Assembly: GCF_027409185.1 (NCBI RefSeq)
Contig: NC_084467.1
Span: 15,862,501-15,926,500, forward strand
Source of the DNA: Cynocephalus volans
Lineage: Eukaryota > Chordata > Mammalia > Dermoptera > Cynocephalidae
DNA: 64,000 nucleotides
Direction of reading: 5' to 3'
Shown here: piece after piece, positions 1-10,895 of the stretch
How positions within the stretch are numbered: the stretch's first letter is position 1
Layout of the letters: each line of letters begins with the position of its first letter
Translations under genes and position numbers: made by a program
The notes under the pieces: model-generated
Seen by the model: the letters and a program-made list of their open reading frames with translations, nothing else
The model's database searches: none
Told to the model about the DNA's origin: nothing

Positions 1-2064
1 TGGCACTGGGGTGATGTGGGGAGCAAGAGACATTTTGTATGAGATTTGGAAGGTGGGAGTGAAGCAGCAGCAGCCGTGTGTTTTGATTATGCTCTGAACA
101 TCAGGGCAGGGTGCACCAGTGTTGCTGATCTGCTGGTGCATCTTGCTGGTGACAGGCAGAGTTTGGACTTGCAGCTCCTCCACTCCACCAGATCTTCCCC
201 TTCCACTTCCCCAAGTCCTAGGCCAAATGTGTGTGCAGCCCCATGGTGAAGGGTCGAGGCTGGAGGCCACAAGAGTTTGTTCGCACTCTCTCCCCCACCC
301 GGTCTTCCCTCCTGTGGCCTTTCTGGCTGACCCACAGCTATTCCAGCCTAAGCCCAGATGCAGAGGCAGCAGCCTGCACAGACTGCCCATGAGTTCCCAC
401 CCTGCAGTAAGGTCTAACCGCTATCATAAAGCCCAGATTCTGTACCATTCCCAGTGATGCTGCTTCTCGAATGGAAGCCCGATGGACCTTATCTCCATCT
501 TAGCCCATGCTGGTACCCAAAGTCTTTGCAGTTAGTCTATGCTCATTGAATTTCTCAGTGCACGAGGCAGGGAGAGCCTCGTTGGCAAGGATCTCTCCAT
601 CCTTTCTCAGCCATATCCTCAGCACACAGAACAGAATCTGGTACATAGGAGGTGCTCAGTAGTTATCGAGGGCCTTACTAGTACTATTAGCTGGCAGGAT
701 TTGGGGAATAATAAGCCACTGGAGATAAAAAAAAAAAGGCAACCAATCAATATATACTGTGTACACAGCTAATAGATGCACAGCACCAAGGAGATCCTTT
801 CCTTCTGCCTTAAACTGCTTCCTACCCTAAGCTGCCCCCAGCCCCAAGAGCACCCCGTCCTTCTCACTGCCTGCAACCTCCAAAGAATGGCCAAGGCTCC
901 CACCTCCCTCTGCCCCTCCTCCTTCTAACTCTCTACTTTCTGGTTTCTGCTTCATGACAGGTGTGGCCATGCCCCAGGACACCAGTGTCCAACAGGCCAC
1001 CAGGCACTGGGTCTCCCCTGACTCTGTTAACCCCCCTTCCAGTTATCCCCCATCTCTCAAGACACCCCCTCTGGCCTCCCAGTCTTTCTGCTGATGCTTC
1101 CCAGAGTTCCCCCCCCCACACTCCTCCTCTTTCCCTTACTTCTCTATAAATCTTCCAGCCCCCAGCCCAGGCAAGAACACCTACCCCATCATTTGACCCA
1201 TTGCCTACAAATTCATAATCTCAAATCCATCTCCAGTTCCAACAACCCTCCTGATTCTCCCTTTCCAAAGGTCTGAGAGAGTTGCGACAGTTTGACATAG
1301 TTTGTGGACACAGAAGCACCAAAGCGGGTGTGCCCCATTAGAAGTTTATGCTTTTTATTACCAAGTACCATTTGCAACCTCTGCCTGGAACCCTGAGCCT
1401 ACTGCGTCATGGGAACAGATCCTCAGGAAGCAGAGGGGAGTGGCTGAAACCACCCACCAGATGCTTCCAAAGCTCAGCACCAGTCCTGGCCCCCCAACAC
1501 CCTCTTCACATACAGGGCTCAACACATGGTAGGACTTGATAAATGTTTGCCAAATAAATGCTAGCACATGAAGGGTAAGGCCTCTCCAGAGAGATCTCGA
1601 GATGGGAGAGCCGTCTTTTTTCCCAATTCAAAACCCAAGGAAGGGGGTTGGGGTACCTGGTGGGAGGCCAAAGCACTCTTTCAGGCAAGGAATACAGAGA
1701 TCCAGGGAGTGGGTGACAAGAATACCCAGGGGAGGAAATAAGGAAGGACACCCAGCAGTGGTGACAGAGACTCCAGGGGACATTGGCATGGGTGAAATCT
1801 TGTAAGACTTCCTGCAACACCCTGAGTAATTAAGGGAGGACAATCAGATGTCAATCAATCTTAGGCCCCCCTGTGGTGATATGCCACATCCCTGGACATC
1901 CATCACAGCCAGCCCAGGGCTGCAGTCCCAGGGATCCCCGCCACTCTGAATATCCCACCCCCACTTCCCATCCCCCATTCCCAGAGACCTGGGCCTTGGC
2001 CTCTGCAGAGGGGCATCTCCCAGCACTTAAAGCTCCTGGAATGACTCTTCCACTATAATGGTGC
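1..2064. other. intergenic, no gene seen
   Basis: No supported gene. All open frames are short and lack family resemblance. Small tails such as 630-665 and 1525-1560 read like L2/MIR ends (a 'gtacataggaggtgctcagtag' type phrase). The rest is unassigned unique sequence. Confidence 0.6.
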
Positions 2065-2260
2065 TTGACAGTTTGTAATGACCCTCGCCCATTGCACATC
2101 CTCATGAACCCTCTCAACTGCCTTTCAGGCAGGTGTCTCCATCTAACAGAAAAGGAAAAGGGAGTCTCAGAGATGTTCCAAGTCTTGCCCAAGGGCATAG
2201 AGTTAGCAAGAAGCTTGGTGAGATTTGACCCCAGGCCAGGCTGACTGGTACCTCACCCTG
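2065..2260 (-). repeat. MIR SINE fragment
   Basis: Contains the diverged MIR core in reverse orientation: a column of phrases equivalent to 'cattttacagatgaggaaactgaggc', 'cttgcccaagg...agttagcaag' and 'gatttgaacccaggc'. Ancient tRNA-derived mammalian SINE; edges approximate. Confidence 0.65.
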
Positions 2261-2348
2261 CAACCCCCAATTCCAACATGCTATTTTTTGAAGAAAGCCA
2301 AAACCTAGACCCAACTGAAATTCACAGTAAAGGTGCAATGAGATGTTC

Positions 2349-2453
2349 AATAATGCAGTCAATGCTCAAACTACGTGACAATTGCACACAAATAGTACTG
2401 AATAATGCACAGTCAATGTTCACAGTAGGTGGTTACATTGTGCACGGTAACTG
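2349..2453. repeat. imperfect 52-bp direct repeat, two copies
   Basis: AATAATGCA starts at 2349 and again at 2401. Each is followed by a similar 'gtcaatgYtca...' segment ending in a 'ttgYgcac' phrase. Two diverged tandem units, origin unknown. Confidence 0.5.
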
Positions 2454-2998
2454 CACTTACTAGATACACAATAATGATGACAAATATGACCAGGGCGGGG
2501 TGTCACGGGAACATGGTAGTGCTCACCATTTACACAAGCTGGGTTATCAGCCTAATTAGTCATCATCTAGCAAGAAGTAGGGCTCTGGGGACAGGTGCAT
2601 TTGACAGGCAGGGGTAGAAATGTAGGGATCAGGGGAGAGTGGAGACAGGCCTAGGGAAGGCAGCGGGGTGGAGAACAGGGGCCAGGGGGAGAGAGTCGGG
2701 GTGCTGGGAGCAAGGAGGCATGTCAAGGAGGCCCCCCCCAACTGTTCAAAGAAATCCTAGTGGTTATGATGATTGCGATAAGGGTGCTGAATGGGTCACC
2801 CCTTCAATAGCCTCCTCTGAGGCTCCCACTGGGTGTCAGACCCCCTGCTCTCTGTACCCTCAGCACCCTAAACTTGCCTTGTGACCTCAGAGTCTGGTCA
2901 CCTGTCTGGTTCTCAGACCACAAATAATTTAAAACCAGGCAGTCTGGCTCTAGGGTCTAATTACTTACCTACCATCATACAGCTTCACAATGGTTGTA

Positions 2999-3068
2999 TG
3001 GACGGATGGACGGACGGACGGACGGATGGATGGATGGATGGGTGGATGGATGGATGGATGGATGGATA
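2999..3068. repeat. (GGAY)n microsatellite
   Basis: About 17 tandem tetranucleotides, first GGAC then GGAT with one GGGT variant. Simple repeat, likely length-polymorphic. Confidence 0.95.
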
Positions 3069-3860
3069 GGATAATACGGGGCTGGGGGGTGGGATGAGAG
3101 GTGGTAAGATTTTGACCACGATAGTTACCATGCTAAGATAGACCCTTAGCTCAGGGACCCACTATCCCCAAAACCCAGAACTCATGAAACTCTCAGTATA
3201 AAGGCCTGAAAGGATCTACTGACCTTTACTTTGTAAAGGTTATTTTAACATCCCCCTGACCCGGCCAAAACACACACACTGCCCAAGATCGAGTCGCACA
3301 CATCAGCCAGAACTAACAAAATTGCAATTGAATTTGATGAGGAGTTATGGAACACCTACTATGCGCTTGGCACAGCCGCCCGCTGGCCAGCTGGCTGGAC
3401 TTCTCTGGCAGGCTGCCGGCCTGGCCCGACTGACAGCCCATATCAGCTCCCACAGCAGTTGGTGTTTCTTCCCCTGTAAATGCCCTCATCTCGCTGGGTA
3501 GAGGGAGCGTGTGAGATGACAGGGCTGGTCACAGTGATTTAGTTTTGTCTCTGATGCGCCCCGCCTGGGGATCTCATTGTCATCAGGTGGTCACCGTTTA
3601 TGGTTGTGGGTATTTAAACAGCTTGGCTATTTGTTTCAAGAGGCATCATATAAAATTATTGAACAAGCAGATGAGAGACGAAAGGCACAGCCTGATCTGT
3701 TTAGAGAAAGATTACCTGAAAGCTGCCCGTCCAGGTAAAGAAAAATATTGACTTGGGTGTGTTCTCAGGGAGTCCCAGGTGTTAATTACGGAGGTCACCC
3801 CTCCTGTGTCCAAAACGAAAGGGCTCCTGAGTCCGCCTCCCCGCTGTTGTTGTTTAGGGG
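3069..3860. other. unique intergenic sequence
   Basis: No gene and no clear repeat. It has balanced composition with non-repeat stretches (for example 3300-3620) that could be conserved noncoding DNA, but that cannot be judged without an alignment. Confidence 0.4.
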
Positions 3861-4074
3861 AAATAAAATTTATTCTTTCGTAAAAATAAAAGTAATGAAT
3901 CTCCATTGTAAAATACTTAGGGAATTCAGGGAAGTGGAAAAAAATTAAGAAAGTAAAGCTATCTGTTAACCACATCCCAAAGAAAACACTGTTAACATTT
4001 TTTCTGTCTTTTTGTTTTTTCTTATACATATCTGACATAGCTGAGATAATAAAAGCTAAATTTTAACAATATAC

Positions 4075-4262
4075 ATACGCCAGGCACTCTTTTAAGTGCT
4101 TTACAAGTATTAACTATTAAATCCAACAGCTCTCTGAGGTAGGACTATTATTTGCCTATATCATAGATGAGGAAACTGAAGAATAGGGAGGTTAGCTTGC
4201 CTGAGGTCACAGCCAGTAAGTGCTAGAGCTGGGATTCAGACCATTCCACAACGCTGTCTCTG
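4075..4262 (-). repeat. MIR SINE
   Basis: Reverse-oriented MIR: 'ccaggcactcttttaagtgc', 'gatgaggaaactgaag', 'gaggtcacagccagtaagtg' and 'gctgggattcagacc' occur in MIR order. The flanks (3860-4074 and 4263-4450) look like further old repeat but I cannot name them. Confidence 0.75.
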
Positions 4263-4904
4263 CAATTACAGGCACAATTTGTATTTCCCTATTTGCCTTG
4301 AGTATTACAACATAAGCACTTTCCTGTGTCACTGCACAAACTGCAGAAACATTATTTTTAATGGTCACCAAATATTCCAAGCGAATGGACTACAGTTTAC
4401 TTTACCTGGTTTGGACATTTTTTTCCCTGAATTTTCAGTCTTCCATATCAACAACAGCACAGTGGTGAACAAACCCTCACAGAAGAAACCCACTGCCTCC
4501 TACAGTTTCCCCTCCAGGGAATACACCGACCCCACCACCAGCATCACGCAGAGCTGGCCCTGGTCCCTCACCAAGCCTTGAAAGCAACAATGCCTGGTCC
4601 CCTACTCTCTACCCCCCAAGACAGAAAGCCTGGAACCAGAACTCCGATGAGACTCCCACTCTGGACCAAATATATCACAATTACATCCACGCCTGCTTCA
4701 GGCAGGACAATGTGGGCAGCCAGCCTGTCCCACTGTCCACCTGGGCAACACACCTAATCTCTCCTCCAGCCTCCTGCTCTTCCCTGTAAAATGGAAACAC
4801 TGATTCAAACCCTGCCAAACACCAAGTTTCCTGTGAGGGTCAAATGACATAGTTGAGTAAAAAGGCTTTGGGGACTGGAAAAAGAGCTCTACATATGCAA
4901 GAGA

Positions 4905-5330
4905 TTGTTATTATTATAACACTAATTCAACAACATTCCCCGAGGATCTGCAATGTGCCAGGCATTTATGCAAAGTACCTGGGGACAGAGAGACCAACCA
5001 GAGGGCTCCATCACCTGTCCAAGAGGGAAACATGGTCTGATGGAGGAGGTCAGACAAACAATGACACACAGTGGGATGGGTGCTTGGACAGAGGGAAGCA
5101 TCAGGGCTGCAGGGGCCTAAATGAGGGACCTAATTCAGGTGGAGGAGTCTCTGGGAAGGCTTCCTGGAGGAGGTGACATCTCATCTGAAACCTGGAGGAC
5201 AAGTAGGATTTGGCTGAATGGAAAAGGTGGGATGCTGAGAGAACAACATATGCAAAAGTGCAGAGGCCTGAAAGGTATGACATTCTGGAAAGAACAGTGG
5301 GCCAGGGCATAGAGGGCTGATGGAGAAGTG
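4905..5330 (-). repeat. L2 LINE 3' fragment
   Basis: Reverse-oriented L2 phrases in order: 'caatgtgccaggcatttatg', 'gggaaggcttcctggaggag', 'gtgacatctcatctgaaacc' and 'gcaaaagtgcagaggcctga'. Non-coding relic. Confidence 0.65.
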
Positions 5331-5689
5331 GAAAGAGGCACAGTTTGCAGTGTAGACCACACCCCCATCTGCTTCTTTATCTGCCATTGATCTCTGTAAC
5401 TGTGTAGACAACGGGGAAGGTACTGCACAACCCAGTCCCCGGGGAGTGGGGACAGAGCAGCGTCACCCACTAGACAGCTTGAAGGCAGAGCAGCACGATG
5501 GGAAAGGACCGGAGCCAGTCAGGGCCCTGCTTCCTACAGCAGTCCGGGGCAGTCTTCATAAGCCTCCCTGCAGGCCTCTACTTCCCCTGGGTCGCCCTTC
5601 CTCTAATACCACTTCATTCCAGCCTGCCCCAGGGTGCCCCAACGCTCAGACTTGAGGATGGATCTCCAGAAAGCTCAGTGAAAAAACCT

Positions 5690-5830
5690 GCTATTTATTG
5701 ATCGCCTACTAGGTGCTGGGTAATTTATCATTATTTTTGCCTTCCCAGCAATCCTCTGAGGACTGGAAACAAGCTCTCATTTCATAGATGCGGGCCAGAG
5801 AAGTGAAGTAACAGGCCTGGGTCACTCATG
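5690..5830 (-). repeat. MIR SINE fragment
   Basis: Reverse-oriented MIR pieces ('gatcgcctactaggtgctgg', 'tcatagatgcgggccagaga', 'gaagtgaagtaacaggcctg'). Confidence 0.6.
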
Positions 5831-5929
5831 GGATGTGTGGCGGGGAGGAATCACTGCTCTGCAGGCTCCACATTCGTGCCCTCGGACAAATTCCCACTTC
5901 TCTAAACCTGGATGGGGTAAGGATAGCGC

Positions 5930-6650
5930 TGCTGCCTCTGCGGGCTGCCGCGAGGCCTCGCTGCGACCTGTACCAAAGCCTGCAGCATGCAGGCTGCATG
6001 GAATTACTGCTTAGACCACGCCACCTCTCGCATATGCCCCGCAGGGTCCCTAGCCTGGAGGTCTCAACAGTGAGCCCAGGGGGGCTTCGGAAACCAGGAC
6101 ACGAGCGAGCCGCGGGGGCAGGAGGGCGGCGGGAGGCCGCGGGGAGGCGGCCAGCGCCGTGAATAATTCACGCCGATGAACCGGAGACAGCGCGGCTTCG
6201 CGGGGGATCGAGTTCAGGTCGGGGGAGGCTCAGACGGCGGGAGGGGACTCGTGGGCGCCCCTGTGTGACAGGGGCGAATGCACGGGGCTCCGGCTGCCCG
6301 GGTGCCGGCTGCCCGGGTGCCGGCTGGGTGCCACGACCTGCCCTGGCCACTGGGCGGGACGGAGGGAGCTCCCCGGAACTGCCCCGCGGGGCACCCGGCC
6401 CGGCCACCTCCGCCCAGCCGTCCCCATGGCAACCGGCTGGCCTGGTCCGGGGTTCACGGCCAGCTGGCTCCTCCGCCTCCCCTCCCCCACGGGGGGACGG
6501 GCGTCCTAGGCTGCAGCCCTGCGCGCTCCCGGGGCTTCGAGCTGCCAGGAGCGGTAGAAAGTCCTCTGGTCCGACCCCCTCCTTATATGGGAGACGGTGG
6601 ACGCTGGGGCCGGCCGGCCTGGGTGTCTCTCCCGGCTCCACGGCTCTCCA
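5930..6650. promoter_or_regulatory. CpG island without an assigned gene
   Basis: GC-rich and clearly CpG-dense (many CGCG, GCGGC, CCGGG), in sharp contrast to its flanks. No recognisable exon lies within it. It sits about 5.8 kb beyond the CAMK2N1 3' end. Open frames on both strands here reflect scarcity of stop codons in GC-rich DNA. It could be an orphan CpG island or the promoter of a noncoding transcript. Confidence 0.65.
6291..6332. repeat. 15-bp tandem repeat in CpG island
   Basis: Two perfect copies of CGGCTGCCCGGGTGC (6291-6305, 6306-6320) plus a partial third copy. Confidence 0.9.
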
Positions 6651-6654
6651 GCTG

Positions 6655-6825
6655 GGGGAGCTTAGGCCGGTGACTTCGCCACTCTGTGCCTCAGTGTCCC
6701 TTATCCGTAAAATGGGGACAAGGATGGTAGTATCAACCTCCTAAGGTGGTCGTGGACATTAAATGAACTAAATGCAAAGAGTGCAGAACAGTTACTGGTC
6801 TACAGCAAGCACCGAAGAAATATTA
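6655..6825 (+). repeat. MIR SINE
   Basis: Forward MIR: 'gtgacttcgccactctgtgc', 'cctcagtgtcccttatccgt', 'aaaatggggacaaggatggt' and 'taaatgaactaaatgcaaag' appear in family order. Confidence 0.75.
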
Positions 6826-6834
6826 TTTTCCACA

Positions 6835-6935
6835 TTGAGAGACGGAGTCCCAGAGAGGCAAAATATTTGCCCACGGTGACAGTCACACAGCGTGCTACTA
6901 GCAGATTCGGGATTGGAATGCAGCCGCCAGTCCTT
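6835..6935 (-). repeat. second MIR fragment, opposite strand
   Basis: Immediately follows a forward MIR. Reads 'gagacggagtcccagagagg', 'cccacggtgacagtcacaca' and 'gggattggaatgcagccg', a reverse-oriented MIR core. The pair lies head to tail-inverted. Confidence 0.55.
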
Positions 6936-8309
6936 TCTAAGACACCCACGGAGGATGCTGGCGGCGAGCTACTGGGGTTCCCCAGGGGTTGACTATGCTT
7001 CCTGTGGGCCTCCCTTCCCGACCTCTTGAAGTTCAGTCATTGAATGGTCATCGACCAGGCAGTGAGGTCCCTGAACCGGAAGAGGCCTTGCCTGAGCCAG
7101 CCCTGTCTCCCCAGTGCCAAGCCCTAGCGCCCTCCTTCCCAACCCCCCATGTCTGGCAGAGGAGTCGTCGGATGAATACAGATTTAATCAATTAATTAGT
7201 TAATCTCCTCTACCCAATCACCCTCTGAGAGCAAGCTCTTGAGGCCCCCAGCCACCCAGCTCTCTGCCTTACAGGACCCCCCTCACCCTGACCACTTCCT
7301 GTCATCACTGCCTGCCCCCCATCCCATCCTGCCCGCATCCCCATTTTGTTAGGATTTCCCATGGCACATTTCCCGGGTCCTCTTCATTCCGCCTTTCAGC
7401 CTGTCCTCCCTGACTTCCCTCCACCCTCAGAGACCCTTTGTCGTCAAAACAGCTGTTTTGGGTCAAGGACTGTCCACTAGGCCCTGGGGTGTGCTCCTCC
7501 CCTGGGTTAAGGACAAATCCTCCAATGTGAGGGGTGACAAGGTAAACCAAACCCTCATCCCAGAACCTGGGGATGGGGGCCCAGTGCTGGAGAGGTGGGG
7601 GTGGAAGTGACCAAGGGGCTGTCTTTCTGGGACTCCTGGTCCCACTGGGGAGGTGGCTGGGGCCTTTGGACACAAGACCTCTGTCCCCGGGGGCCACCCT
7701 CCCCCCCCCCCAGCTCCAGCCCAGCTGCCAGGTTTCCTGGGATACGGCCCCAGTCGCTGAGGATTTATTTTTGCATATGGTTTGGGAGAATCTCTGTTGC
7801 TGGAATAAAGACAACATTTTTTTTTTCTCCCTCTCTCTTCTTCCCTCCAATAGGCAGATTTTATAAACCAGAGCAGCTGCCTGAAGGTTTCCAAGAAAAA
7901 ATTCTGCACAGTTTCTAACCAGGGTGACAGTTCCCCTCCACAGGAAGTTGCTTTTATTAATTTTTTTTTTTAATCTCTTTTTTTGTAAGGCTCCATCTAT
8001 CGGTCATCAGGCAGCACCTTGGGCATTGTCAGCATTTTTGTTTTTCTGGGTTTGCATTGAACTCATGATTACATCTAAACCACAGTGGGCTTGCCCAACA
8101 CAGGGCAGAGGTCAAACTACTGAAAAACGGGTCACTCAAGTCGCCTGTGCAGAAGAATCCCAAATAATTTATGGAGATACTTCCTCCTCAAGGAGATGGA
8201 ATATAACTCCCTGTTCCTTAAGTGGGGGCTATACATAATGATTTCCTTCCAAAGAGTACAGTATGAAAAGGGGAAGAAAAGAGTAACTCTGCAGGGGAGA
8301 AACCTAACA
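6936..8309. other. intergenic, mostly unique
   Basis: No gene. Includes an AT-rich TAAT cluster at 7178-7202, a C tract near 7700 and homopolymer T/A runs near 7817 and 7960. The 7740-7990 segment is non-repetitive. Confidence 0.45.
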
Positions 8310-8960
8310 GACACGACCTCAGCCAGATGGTCAAGGTTAAGTCATGTCCATAGTATGTGCCCTTGATACGATGTGATGAGAATGGCACATTACCTCTACG
8401 GTCTTCCTCCCAAAACCCAGAACCCCGGTTGAACCATGAGAAAAACATCAGACAAACCCCAACTGAGGGACAGTCTATAAAATACCTGACCGGTACACCA
8501 TCTTAACCCTTGACTTGGTGTTGTCAGCACCACACTCTCCCAAGTGAGCTAACTGGCCATCCCTATATAGGGATCCGAACCCGCGGCCTTGGTGTTATCA
8601 GCATTGCACTCTCCCAAGTGAGCCACGGGACAGCCCTTGGTACACCATCAAAAACAAGGCAAGTCTGAGAAACTATCACAGCCAAGAGGAGCCTAAGGAG
8701 ACATGATGACTAAATGTGATGTAGCATCCTGGGTGGAATCCTGGAAGAGAAAATGGACATTAGGTAAAAACTAATAAAATCCAAATAACCTGTGGAGTTT
8801 AGTTAATAGTAACATGCCCGTGTTGGTTCTTTCGTTGCAAAATATGTACTATAATAATGTCAGATGTTAAAAATAAGAGAAACTGAGTCAGAGTATACAG
8901 CAACTCTTGATTATCTTTCCAACTTCTGTAAATCTAAAACAAAAAGTTTATTTTTAAAAA
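8310..8960 (+). repeat. ancient LINE-type repeat, split by a SINE
   Basis: 8310-8502 and 8639-8960 read as one old interspersed repeat ('caaccccaactgagggacag'-type text, then 'gagaaactatcacagccaag', ending in a 'gtaaatctaaaa...agttta' tail). I recognise the type as an old L1 3'-end repeat but cannot name the subfamily. Its continuity across the SINE supports the SINE's target duplication. Confidence 0.5.
8503..8638 (-). mobile_element. colugo-type tRNA-Ile-derived SINE, dimeric
   Basis: On the minus strand it begins with a tRNA-Ile-like head ('GTGGCTCACTTGGGAGAG', then B box GGTTCGGATCC) and the signature CCTATATAGGG. A second tRNA-like half follows ('GGCCAGTTAGCTCACTTGGG ... GACAACACCAAG') and ends ...GGGTTAA. 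An 11-bp perfect target-site duplication GGTACACCATC lies at 8492-8502 and 8639-8649. Pol III-transcribed, L1-mobilised family; the CYN (Dermoptera) assignment is from memory. Confidence 0.88.
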
Positions 8961-9119
8961 AGTAGGTCACATGTTTGGGTTTCAGGCAGTTCCCAGCCCC
9001 AGCTCTCTTTGGTTCCCTCTTTTTGCCAGCACTCAAGACCTGAGTTGCTGGTTTTGGAGGTATCTGCGTCCCTAGATCCCAACTTCATTTCCATAGGAAC
9101 TATCATCATTTTCAAGCCA

Positions 9120-9225
9120 AGGAAAAACTCCCATTTTGTTCACCCTTGTATACCCAATTAGCCTAGCACAGTACCAGGTACACAGGAGGTGCTAAGTCAA
9201 TATTTGTCAAATGAATGAAACTTGA
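9120..9225 (+). repeat. L2 LINE 3' tail
   Basis: 'cctagcacagtaccaggtac', 'acaggaggtgctaagtcaat' and 'atttgtcaaatgaatgaa' match the L2 terminus. Confidence 0.65.
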
Positions 9226-9639
9226 GGAGAACTTGTCAAAGGAAGTGATCCAAACAGAAAGCAAAGTTCTTCCCTTCCCAGGGCAAGAAGTCAGTACCTC
9301 CTAGTCTCTGTCCAGAGAAGGAAGATGTCTGGCAATCTGGTTAGAAGGGGGCAGGAGACGTCTCTTAACACTGTCTTCGGGGAGCGAGCACACAGATTTA
9401 CTTAGGGTTGTATTTAGTGGAGGCTTTGGGGAACTGATGGAGATCATGAGAGGTATGCTGACTCCCTCAAGCTACTCCCCACCTCCTCCCCCAAACTCCC
9501 ACTTTTCCCATCCCCAAGATGCCTCCGCAGACCCTCAGTGCAGCTGCCAAAACTGTCTGCAAAGAAGCTCCTTGCAACCAGAACTGTTTACTAGGTCTGA
9601 AAAGCCCATTGCCTTTACACAGTGAGCACTTCATCCATG

Positions 9640-9840
9640 CTCTTGTTGGTGGCTGCCATTTATTATGCACCAGGCCCTGTTCTGGGCAGGAGGACAGGGT
9701 GCCCATCTAAAACCTTTGTGAGGATTATCATCATCCCCATTTTAGAGAAGAAACGCCCCAGAGCTTGAGAGATGCCCAAGTCACAACTAGATAATATAGG
9801 AGAGAGGGTTCAAATCCACGTCGTCTAAGTCCCAAACCCA
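9640..9840 (-). repeat. MIR SINE
   Basis: Reverse MIR: 'tattatgcaccaggccctgt', 'catccccattttagagaaga', 'gatgcccaagtcacaactag' and 'gggttcaaatccacg'. Confidence 0.7.
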
Positions 9841-10719
9841 TGCACCAGACACTTTAATGTCTATCTCTTCCCTCTGGGCCAGGGCCTCCCACCTGGCCCA
9901 GAGAGCCTGAAAGCTCACTGCCTGCTCTATGCAGAGGCACCCCTTGATCATGCCTTCTTCTGTGGCCTCCAGACAGCAGTAATTTTCAAGTCTCTTTCTT
10001 TTCAAACTTGATTTGCCAATTTCCCCCTGAGAGGTGCTTTTTGATATTCCTTCAGGCTGTCAGCCTGGACAGGTCACGGAAGCAGAATCCGGGGAGATGG
10101 ACGCTTATTACGAGCATTCAATTAGTTAATTTTGAATAACGCAACCCCGGCATGCTCCAGTCGATGCTTGGAGGCTTACAGACACCCTCCCCCACCTTGG
10201 TCTTTTAATAGCCTTTTCCATATTTATTGCTACCTAACCAGATGCTTCAAACGTATCCTGCGTTTGGTATAATTTGATATCTGCCCAGTCCCCAAAGTGC
10301 CTCCTCGGCTAATGTTGACCCGGTATCATAGTACATGTAAAAGATCTATATTCCCTTTTGTTGAATGGAGTCCTCAGGAAAGGCAGACTCTATCTTCCCA
10401 AGCAGACGACCCACCATTCTGCTGGTTGCCTCCAGCAGGACATTTTAATACATCACTTATTAAAATGAACCTGGAGCCTTGGCAGAGGGATCCCGCTCCC
10501 CACTTCCCAGCAGAGGGCAGCTCCAGACCTTAGCTGACCACATCCAAGCCCCGCAGGCCTTCTGACCCCTTACGAAGTTGTTGTCTGTTATGCAGAATAG
10601 CTGGAGACAGGCAGAGCCTCAAAACAACAAACCAACAAAAGGACCTTTAAGGCTGAAGGACAATGACTGCAGCTGGGACTGAGCCTGGGTCTGGGGTCAG
10701 ATGATTCTGCATCCCCATC
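9841..10719. other. unique intergenic, possible regulatory DNA
   Basis: No gene or clear repeat. Contains TAAT-rich text (10115-10140: 'attcaattagttaattttga') and a CTCF-like site. A candidate conserved noncoding block on sequence feel only. Confidence 0.4.
10507..10520 (+). promoter_or_regulatory. CTCF-like motif
   Basis: CCAGCAGAGGGCAG fits the CTCF core CCASYAGRKGGCRS at every position. It lies in non-repeat DNA about 1.9 kb beyond the CAMK2N1 poly(A) site. Occupancy is unknown. Confidence 0.5.
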
Positions 10720-10895
10720 CTGGAGCATGGGCTCTGGGTTCGAGTCTTGTCTTAGCTACTTACTAGCTGAGACAGCTTATACAAGTTACTTAACCTTTCC
10801 AAGCCCCAGTTTCTCCCATACAATCAGAGTAATAATAGCGCCTATTTCATAGGACTGTTGTGAGCCTGGCATACAGTAAAACCTCAATTAATGCA
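10720..10895 (+). repeat. MIR SINE
   Basis: Forward MIR: 'atgggctctgggttcgagtc', 'tagctacttactagctgaga', 'acaagttacttaacctttcc' and 'gcatacagtaaaacctcaat'. Confidence 0.8.

Noticed and set aside
1470-1495. REST/RE1-like CTCAGCACCAG
   Set aside because: Only the left half-site matches; the right half is absent at proper spacing.
6168-6744. Open frames on both strands in the orphan CpG island
   Set aside because: Overlapping frames on both strands with low-complexity composition and no exon signals.
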